The position numbers and the translations under genes are program-made. A DNA stretch of 5,112 bases from Candidatus Nealsonbacteria bacterium CG11_big_fil_rev_8_21_14_0_20_37_68 (GTDB lineage Bacteria; Patescibacteriota; Minisyncoccia; Minisyncoccales; GCA-002782225): the NCBI GenBank assembly GCA_002787295.1, contig PCWJ01000030.1, forward strand, positions 1,593 to 6,704, in the 5' to 3' direction. The notes beneath the pieces were generated by a model. It saw nothing but the letters and a program-made list of their open reading frames with translations, was not told where the DNA came from and ran no database searches. Below are positions 1-4,773 of the stretch, piece by piece. Positions within the stretch are counted from its first letter, which is position 1. Every line of letters starts with the position of its first letter.

Positions 1-86
1 CGATTTTTTCGCCGCCTGCGGGCGGCGAAAAGGAAAGCCCCCGTAATTTGCGGCTCGCTCGCAAGCGGGCTCACCGCGTTCTTTAT
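1..86 (+). repeat. Left arm of an imperfect inverted repeat; GC-rich structured element
   Basis: The arm opens with a hairpin of 11 perfect pairs (6-16 with 21-31, loop TGCG), then a second hairpin (53-59 with 64-70, loop CGCA). Read on the minus strand, 838-951 repeats it: the outer nine bases (CGATTTTTT), the same GCCGCC/GGCGGC palindrome, a GGAAA-GCCCC block, and an 11-base identity CCGCGTTCTTT (74-84 here, 884-894 there). The hairpin is followed by A's on both strands, so it is not a U-tract terminator. It could be the end of a small mobile module or one copy of a dispersed intergenic element. The window starts inside or exactly at it, so its outer limit is unknown. Confidence 0.7.
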
Positions 87-149
87 TAAAAACTGCCAAA
101 GAGCCGGAAAAATATCGTCTCGAACCACATTTTGTAAAAGAAAATTTTC

Positions 150-749
150 ATGTCATTTTTTTACTTGGTAATAGGTATTATTTTAATAGCCATTAGTTGT
201 TCTAGAATGGTAAAAACATTTTCAAATAAAGAGTGGCGATTTCCTCTTCTTGAAATTGATTTTATTCTTCTTGAACAGAAAAATCCAAAAATTAAAAAGG
301 GAGGATCTTCTATTTTCAAAAAACAGACGATATATTCTCTAATTTTTACTTTTTGTATTTTTATAATAGGTTATTGGTTAATTTTCTCTTACATAAAGTG
401 GGCATTTATTATTTTGTTTATCATTTTGCTTTGGTTATTGAGAGGTGTATACCAAATAATATTGCCCATGTATTCCAAAAAGATAAGACTCCTAAACTAT
501 TTATATTCTCCTTATTTATTTGCTTGGCGTCGTGATCACTTAAGCGAATATACCGATCGACAGATTATGGACGCAATTTGCGCGGCTTGTAAAATTAATA
601 GTAAAGAGATTGTAAGTTCGGAAATGGAGTTAAAAGATTTTCTTCTTGCACTTTGCCAGAAGACAAGACCAAGATATGAGTATGAGCAATATCCTAAAGT
701 TTTAGAGAAATCTATTTCTGAAGCCAATAATTTGGTTTGGCAGGGATAA
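150..749 (+). CDS. Hypothetical three-helix membrane protein
   Basis: I do not recognise this 199-residue protein. Residues about 2-18 form an N-terminal hydrophobic helix (signal anchor). A charged stretch with a Lys-rich patch follows (about 22-59, KIKKGG near 47-52). Two closely spaced membrane helices come next (about 60-79 and 83-106). The remainder (about 107-199) is basic-acidic, helical and probably cytoplasmic, with no catalytic motif I can see. The ATG at 150 is the first in frame, and the hydrophobic helix begins straight after it. There is no convincing Shine-Dalgarno, only an A-rich stretch upstream. The gene is much more AT-rich than the GC-rich repeat arms around it, is alone, and has no obvious -35/-10 or U-tract terminator. 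A 6-bp hairpin (752-757 with 761-766) directly after the stop lacks a T-run. Its setting between inverted repeat arms suggests accessory DNA. That it is a real gene is fairly likely; its function is unknown. Confidence 0.7.
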   Translation: MSFFYLVIGIILIAISCSRMVKTFSNKEWRFPLLEIDFILLEQKNPKIKKGGSSIFKKQTIYSLIFTFCIFIIGYWLIFSYIKWAFIILFIILLWLLRGVYQIILPMYSKKIRLLNYLYSPYLFAWRRDHLSEYTDRQIMDAICAACKINSKEIVSSEMELKDFLLALCQKTRPRYEYEQYPKVLEKSISEANNLVWQG

Positions 750-837
750 TTGTTGAAAAATTCAACCCTACTTAAAAACTGACATTTCAGATGTAGAAAT
801 TTATAAACGGTTTATTTAGAACATGATAGATGAAAGA

Positions 838-951
838 ATTTGCCCCCAAAGTGAGCTTCGCTCGCTAAAAACTTGAAATTGTCAAAGAACGCGGCGAAGC
901 GTTAAATTTTTTGGGGCTTTTCCTCGCCGCCTGCGGGCGGCGAAAAAATCG
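838..951 (-). repeat. Right arm of the inverted repeat; multi-hairpin element
   Basis: This arm can fold into a branched structure. An outer stem (842-850 with 910-917, one bulge) encloses small hairpins at 853-863 (GAGC/GCTC), 873-885 (TTGA/TCAA) and 888-903 (AACGC/GCGTT). A separate 8-bp GC hairpin follows (924-931 with 936-943, loop TGCG). Read on the minus strand, the arm matches the left arm at 1-86 in order but with gaps. The last nine bases (943-951, AAAAAATCG) are the exact inverse of 1-9. No integrase or transposase lies between the arms. Confidence 0.7.
874..890 (-). promoter_or_regulatory. boxA-like antitermination sequence in the right repeat arm
   Basis: Read on the minus strand this is GTTCTTTGACAATTTCA. 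It closely resembles the bacterial rRNA boxA core (E. coli TGCTCTTTAACAATTTA), which binds NusB-S10. The left arm keeps only the GCGTTCTTT part (76-84, plus strand). Each copy would point towards the gene between the arms. The likeness is visible; function is inferred and may be coincidental. Confidence 0.35.
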
Positions 952-992
952 TCCGAGCTAATTTAAGAATAGTCCACCAAAATCATCGGGAC

Positions 993-1029
993 AATGCGGA
1001 GGTCTGGGGTTCGAGTCCCCATCGGTCCA
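993..1029 (+). pseudogene. tRNA 3'-half remnant (possible integration scar)
   Basis: The sequence has a perfect T arm: stem TGGGG (1005-1009) with CCCCA (1017-1021) and the 7-base loop TTCGAGT. A seven-base acceptor 3' strand TCGGTCC (1022-1028) and discriminator A (1029) follow. Upstream, AGGTC (1000-1004) fits a five-base variable loop and TGCGG (995-999) an anticodon-stem 3' strand. The match to tRNA then stops: the bases where the anticodon loop should be lack T33, the partner stem is absent, and no GGACCGA acceptor 5' strand or D arm occurs upstream. CCA is not encoded. A tRNA copy that begins in the anticodon loop is what site-specific integrases leave at attachment sites. The amino-acid identity cannot be read because the anticodon is missing. 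Confidence 0.6.
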
Positions 1030-1063
1030 TAAATTTTGGTGCGGGGTTTCGCTTTGCTCAAAG

Positions 1064-1072
1064 TTATCCACA
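1064..1072 (+). promoter_or_regulatory. Perfect DnaA-box match upstream of a promoter
   Basis: TTATCCACA fits the DnaA-box consensus TTATNCACA exactly. It lies 19 bases before the extended -10 element of the downstream gene. I see only this single site, with no cluster and no AT-rich unwinding region pattern, so it does not indicate an origin. It could be a DnaA-controlled promoter, another operator, or chance. Confidence 0.35.
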
Positions 1073-1091
1073 GGGTAACTTTTTTATTTTT

Positions 1092-1100
1092 TGGTATAAT
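1092..1100 (+). promoter_or_regulatory. Extended -10 promoter for the MscS-like gene
   Basis: TGGTATAAT is a perfect extended -10 (TGN plus TATAAT), preceded by a T-rich tract (1080-1092). No good -35 lies 16-18 bases upstream, which is common with extended -10 promoters. The start point would be near 1107, giving a 5' untranslated region of about 110 bases before the ATG at 1218. Confidence 0.65.
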
Positions 1101-1130
1101 TAATAGAATCAAAAAAAGGTCGAAAAGGAA

Positions 1131-1175
1131 CTAACAATTAACAATCACTAACAACTAACAACTAGAAACTAGCAA
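1131..1175 (+). repeat. Heptamer tandem repeat (CTAACAA) in the 5' untranslated region
   Basis: Six near-identical heptamers occur: CTAACAA (1131), TTAACAA (1138), then after three bases CTAACAA (1148), CTAACAA (1155), CTAGAAA (1162) and CTAGCAA (1169). The repeat has almost no G or secondary structure. It sits between a purine-rich AAAGGA (1124-1129) and the start codon at 1218. Length variation by slippage would alter leader length; any regulatory role is inference. Confidence 0.75.
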
Positions 1176-1217
1176 TAGTTATGTGTTATTGGTTGTTTGG
1201 TTATAAGTTACTAAAGT

Positions 1218-1907
1218 ATGATTCAAGATTGGTCTACAATTACTCTAAATGCTCTTCAAGGTCTCTGGCAGGGATTTTTAAATTTTATCCCCAATCTCCT
1301 TATTGCCATTATAATTTTTATTATTGGCTGGTTTATTGCCTGCGGAATCGGAAGATTAATAGCCGGGATTTTAGTTGGATTAAAATTTAATCGATTGTTT
1401 GAAAGCGCTGGATGGAAAGAAGCCTTAGAGAAGGCGGAGTTAAAAATTGATCCTGCCGGTTTTATTGGAGCAATTTGTAAATGGGTTTTAGTAATTGTCT
1501 TTTTATTGGCTTCGGTAGAGATTTTAGGACTAACCGAATTCGCTGATTTTTTGAAAGGAGTAGTAGGGTGGCTCCCTAACTTAATAGTAGCAGCAGCAAT
1601 CTTTGTGGTGGCAGTAATTATAGCTGAATTTTTCGAGAAAATTGTCAAGGCATTCGTAAAAAAATTAGAAGTAGAAAATGTTAAACTGATAGGAAAAATA
1701 GTTCGTTGGGCAATTTATGTTTTTGCAGCTCTTGCCATTTTACTGCAGTTAGGAATTACCCCCACCATAATAAACAGTATTGTAATTGGATTAATTGGAA
1801 TGATATCCTTAGCTTTTGGTTTAGCTTTTGGGTTAGGTGGGAAAGAACATGCTTCTAAAGCCATTGAAGAAATAAAAGAAAAAATTTCAGAGAGATCCGG
1901 AAGGTAA
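1218..1907 (+). CDS. MscS-related conserved-TM-helix membrane protein (CmpX-like)
   Basis: This 229-residue protein is almost all membrane helices, at about 22-54, 82-104, 117-139, 159-180 and 184-208. Two helices start with the same pattern (IPNLLIAIIIFIIGW from 24, LPNLIVAAAIFVVAV from 119). That is the internal repeat of the 'conserved TM helix' family (PF05552), which is related to small-conductance mechanosensitive channels. The last helix is Gly/Ala-rich and ends AFGLGGKEHA, like the pore-lining helix of MscS/CmpX proteins. A short charged helix (about 209-229) closes the protein, so the soluble beta domain of MscS is absent. The likely role is a membrane channel or membrane-stress protein; gating is not shown. 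The ATG at 1218 is preferred because the first amphipathic segment and helix follow naturally. There is no clear Shine-Dalgarno. The promoter is probably the extended -10 at 1092-1100. The gene is monocistronic: a 23S leader follows. Confidence 0.85.
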   Translation: MIQDWSTITLNALQGLWQGFLNFIPNLLIAIIIFIIGWFIACGIGRLIAGILVGLKFNRLFESAGWKEALEKAELKIDPAGFIGAICKWVLVIVFLLASVEILGLTEFADFLKGVVGWLPNLIVAAAIFVVAVIIAEFFEKIVKAFVKKLEVENVKLIGKIVRWAIYVFAALAILLQLGITPTIINSIVIGLIGMISLAFGLAFGLGGKEHASKAIEEIKEKISERSGR

Positions 1908-1939
1908 TAATTAATTCGGTTACTATACTATATTAAAAT

Positions 1940-1990
1940 AATCAAAAAAGCTCGTAATCAAGAAAGGCTCTTGACAAAGCTTTTTGATTT
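1940..1990 (+). terminator. Possible terminator of the MscS-like gene, overlapping the next promoter
   Basis: An outer stem pairs AATCAAAAAAGCT (1940-1952) with AGCTTTTTGATT (1978-1989) with one bulged A. Inside it lies a perfect 6-bp hairpin (TCAAGA 1958-1963 with TCTTGA 1969-1974). The 3' arm supplies the T-run. The stem is AT-rich and hence weak. The inner hairpin contains the -35 hexamer of the next promoter, so the inverted repeat could instead be an operator. Confidence 0.4.
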
Positions 1991-1998
1991 GTTAAAAT
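1971..1998 (+). promoter_or_regulatory. Sigma70-type promoter of the 23S rRNA transcript
   Basis: A consensus -35 TTGACA (1971-1976) and a -10 TAAAAT (1993-1998) are separated by 16 bases, and TGT (1990-1992) adds an extended -10 motif. Transcription should start near 2005, about 210 bases before mature 23S. It is the best promoter in the window, as expected for an rRNA gene. A weaker pair (TTGAAA at 2140, TATTAT at 2160) has a spacer of only 14 bases and was not accepted. Confidence 0.7.
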
Positions 1999-2008
1999 TA
2001 AAGCAGGT

Positions 2009-2059
2009 ATGAGAAAAGTAAATATCGTTTTGAATAAAGGAAAACCAGGCGGCTTTTAA
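2009..2059 (+). CDS. Putative 16-residue leader peptide upstream of 23S
   Basis: A short frame reads MRKVNIVLNKGKPGGF and then TAA. Its ATG lies only about four bases after the predicted transcription start, so it would be translated as a leaderless message; no ribosome-binding site fits. Its last codons (2045-2059, Pro-Gly-Gly-Phe-stop) coincide with the 5' arm of an RNA stem that competes with the following terminator. That is the arrangement of ribosome-controlled attenuation. There is no run of a single regulatory amino acid (no Trp, His or Leu cluster). It may be chance: a frame this short is weak evidence by itself. Confidence 0.35.
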   Translation: MRKVNIVLNKGKPGGF

Positions 2060-2111
2060 AAATGTCTGAAATTTTGATTCCTCAGAAGGCCGCTTGGAAA
2101 AGCGGTTTTTT
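2047..2111 (+). terminator. Intrinsic terminator with a competing antiterminator stem (attenuator-like)
   Basis: The terminator is perfect: CCGCTT (2090-2095), loop GGAA, AAGCGG (2100-2105) and six T's (2106-2111). The same CCGCTT can instead pair upstream: 2047-2057 (AGGCGGCTTTT) with 2085-2095 (GAAGGCCGCTT), about ten pairs including GU. The two folds exclude each other. Because the element lies between the strong promoter and 23S, it can act as a switch on 23S transcription. Alternatively it simply ends a roughly 105-base small RNA, or is the real end of the upstream gene's transcript. Confidence 0.7.
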
Positions 2112-2135
2112 GATTAAAATGGTAGAAATGGAAAG

Positions 2136-2150
2136 AACTTTGAAAATTGA
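2136..2150 (+). promoter_or_regulatory. boxA-like antitermination site in the 23S leader
   Basis: AACTTTGAAAATTGA resembles the rRNA boxA seen before 23S genes (Firmicutes TTCTTTGAAAACTGA, E. coli CTCTTTAACAATTTA). It lies about 70 bases before the 23S 5' end, where boxA is expected, and downstream of the attenuator-like terminator. It would recruit NusB-S10 to keep polymerase from terminating inside the long rRNA. The assignment rests on similarity and position. Confidence 0.5.
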
Positions 2151-2168
2151 ATAAATTAATATTATGGC

Positions 2169-2193
2169 CTCCAAAATCCGAAGGATTTTGGAG
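2169..2193 (+). repeat. Perfect 11-bp hairpin before 23S
   Basis: CTCCAAAATCC (2169-2179) pairs perfectly with GGATTTTGGAG (2183-2193) around the three-base loop GAA. No T-run follows, so it is not a terminator. It ends about 25 bases before the inferred mature 23S 5' end. It may be an RNase III-type processing landmark or a dispersed palindromic repeat. Confidence 0.55.
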
Positions 2194-2218
2194 AAAGTGG
2201 TTATTAATTGCTAGCTAA

Positions 2219-4773
2219 GGATTGCATTTTAAGGGCGGATGGAGGATGCCTTGGGAGGTTGAGGCGATGAAGGACGTAGGGTGCTTGCGATAAGCCTCGG
2301 GGAGGTGGCTACCAACCTTTGATCCGGGGATTTCCGAATGGGGAAACCCGTTTCGGTGATAAATCGAAACAGTCCAGTCAAATGACCGGACGGCGTACCT
2401 GCTGAAGTGAAACATCTCAGTAAGCAGAGGAAAAGAAAAAGTAATTTTTATTTCCCCAGTAGCGGCGAGCGAAAAGGAAAGAGCCTAAACCAAACGCATA
2501 ACTTGTTATGCATTTGGAGTTGTAAGAAGATAATGTCGGGAGTATTTCTGATCAATAGAAATGCTGCCGAGGGAGAACATTTAGACGAAATTTGGTTAGC
2601 TGAAATACCCTGGAAAGGGATACCAAAGATGGTAATAGTCCAGTAGGTGAAAACCATTTCGTGCTCCTTGTTATCTATCTTAAGTACCTCGGGACATGAA
2701 AAGCCTGAGGGAAACAGGCCAAACTATTAGGCCAAGGCTAAATACTCAACCTCACCGATAGTGAACCAGTACCGTGAGGGAAAGGTGAAAAGTAGGGAGG
2801 TGATCCCGGTGAAATAGAACCTGAAACCATCACGCCTACAAAGAGCAGAAGCCCGACCCGAAAGGGTATAGGGTGACTGTGTGCTTTTTGCAGAACGAGC
2901 CAACGAGTTCAGCTCTTTCTTTCGTTTAAGTCCCTCTGGGACGAAAACAAAGCGAAAGCGAGTGTTAAAAGCGCGTACCCGTTTATTCGGGAAAAGAAAG
3001 GGCTGAGACACGAAGCCAAGCGAGCTTGCCATGGTTAGGGTGAGTCTCAGAGAAATCTGGGAGGAGGCCCGAACCCGTGAACCGTGCAATATTCTGGGAT
3101 AAACTGTGGTAAGAAGTGAAAAGCTAAACGAGCTTGGTAATAGCTTGTTCTCCCCGAAATAGCTTTAGGGCTAGCGCCTTTTACTTTCCTGGGGGTAGAG
3201 CACTGGATGGAGTACCGTGGCTTTTTGCTAGATGCTCCAACCAAACTCCGAATACCGGGAAATAAAGGTAAGAGGCAGTCAGACTATGAGGGCTAAGCTT
3301 CGTAGTCGAAAGGGAAACAGCCCAGATCTTAATCTAAGGTCCCTAAATTTGAGCTAAGTGCTAAAAAAGAAGTGGGATTTCGTTGATAGTTAGGAGGTTA
3401 GCTTAGAAGCAGCTATCCTTTAAAAAGTGCGTAATAGCTTACTAACTAAGGGATTCTGCACCTAAGATTTCCGGGGCTAAGCTCAATACCGAAGATAAGG
3501 CCGAGCACATAATTTATGTGCTCGGGGTAGGGGAGCGTTCCTATTGCGATGAAGCCTAAGAGTAATTGAGGGTGGAGCGATAGGAAGTGAAGATGTTGGC
3601 ATGAGTAACCGCAATGCAGGTAAAATCCCTGCACACCGAAAGCCTAAGATTTCCTTGGCAATGGTAATCAACCAAGGGTTAGGCGGGCCTAACCGAGTAT
3701 ATAATCAGATTATGTGCTTGGGATGGACAGCCGGTTAATATTCCGGCCCCCCCGTCCTTTTTTGAAGAGTGACGCAGTCAAAGCATTTGAGAGGATTATT
3801 GGATTTCCGAGAGTCGAGAGTAATCTCGACCGTCTCGAATATTAGACTGCCTAGAAAAACTCGTAGAGTTAAAGGGGCGGGGTCCGTATCGCAAACCGAC
3901 ACAGGTAGGCTGGCGTAAGAGTGCCAAGGTGAACGGGTGAAACCTCGTTAAGGAACTCGGCAAAAAAGTGTCCGTAAGTTCGCAATAAGGACTCCCCCGA
4001 CCCGAAAGGGTTTAGGGGGCGCAGCGAAAGTACCCCAAGCGACTGTTTATCAAAAACACAAGTCCCTGCTTAAACTCGCAAGAGGATGTATAGGGGCTGA
4101 AGCCTGACCAGCGCTGGAACGTTAACAGTGGCGGTCTCGATCTTCAAGATTGAGGCTAACTGCTCGAAGCTTCCAGTAAGCGTCCGCGGTAACTATAACC
4201 GTGTTAAAGTAGCGTAACCCCTTGCCGGGTAAGTTCCGGCCCGCATGAAAGGCTTAACGACTTGGGGACTGTCTCAACGAGGAGCCCGGTGAAAATGCAA
4301 TACCGGTGAAGATGCCGGTTACCTGCGGCTAGACGGAAAGACCCCGGGAGCTTTACTGTAGCCTTTTATTGTCCTATTGTTTTAGATGCGTAGCGTAGCG
4401 GGGAGGCGATGAAGTCCTGATTCTGGTCAGGGCAGAGCCGTCAATGAAACACCCGTCTTTTAAAATGGTAGGACTAATCTTGAATAAATTCAGGAGACAG
4501 TGGAAGGTGGGCAGTTTAAGTGGGGCGCTTGCCTCCTAAAAAGTAACGGAGGCGTTTATAAGGTCGGCTAGCTCCGGATGGAAATCGGAGCGGTCGGGTA
4601 AAGCCAAAAGCCGGCTTGACTGCAAGCAGGATATTGCGCGCAGACACGAAAGTGGAACTTAGTGAACCGACCCTGGTTAATAGAATCGGGGAAGATCATC
4701 AGCCAAAAGCTACCCCGGGGATAACAGGCTAGTAGGGCCCGCGAGTCCATATCTACGGCCCTGTTCGGCACCT
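2219..4773 (+). rRNA. rrl: 23S ribosomal RNA, 5' exon (E. coli positions about 1-2500)
   Basis: This is the large-subunit rRNA, interrupted by an intron. The 5' end is set by aligning TTAAG (2229-2233) and GGATGCC (2244-2250) with E. coli CTAAG (11-15) and GGATGCC. Landmarks appear in order. The GTPase-centre loop lies around 3400-3412, with the thiostrepton-site adenine (A1067) at 3405. GGTAACTATAACCGTG starts at 4187. The macrolide-site GACGGAAAGACC has A2058/A2059 at 4337-4338, both wild type. The peptidyl-transferase GGATAACAGG has A2451 at 4724. From A2451 to the break is exactly 49 bases, placing the splice site after U2500. Exon length (about 2555) is close to E. coli, and I saw no other large insertion; the common intron sites near 1917-1951 are empty. 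No 16S or ITS tRNAs precede it. The 3' exon (from C2501, with the sarcin-ricin loop) lies beyond the window. Open frames inside it are artefacts. Confidence 0.96.

Noticed and set aside
6..31. GC-rich hairpin as an intrinsic terminator
   Set aside because: A's, not T's, follow the stem on either strand. The same holds for the copy at 924-943.
353..727. Frames of about 60 codons at 353-535 (+) and 536-727 (-)
   Set aside because: They are shadows of the 150-749 gene without start signals or domains.
752..766. Hairpin after the 150-749 gene as its terminator
   Set aside because: The stem is six mostly AT pairs and no T-run follows.
950..1030. A complete tRNA gene, or one with an intron
   Set aside because: No acceptor 5' strand, D arm or T33 anticodon loop is present upstream of the T arm, so only a 3' fragment is supported.
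1131..1175. CRISPR array
   Set aside because: The units are seven bases with almost no spacers, so this is a simple tandem repeat.
1181..1390. A 69-codon frame starting at ATG 1181
   Set aside because: It overlaps the MscS-like gene in another frame and has the composition of a shifted reading of it.
2140..2165. A second promoter just before 23S (TTGAAA ... TATTAT)
   Set aside because: The spacer is only 14 bases and the -35 overlaps the boxA-like site. The promoter at 1971-1998 is far better.
4333..4345. Macrolide-resistance change in 23S
   Set aside because: The bases equivalent to G2057, A2058 and A2059 are wild type.
2215..4771. Several open frames of 60-120 codons on both strands
   Set aside because: They lie wholly inside the 23S rRNA, whose conserved sequence explains them. 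None has a recognisable domain.
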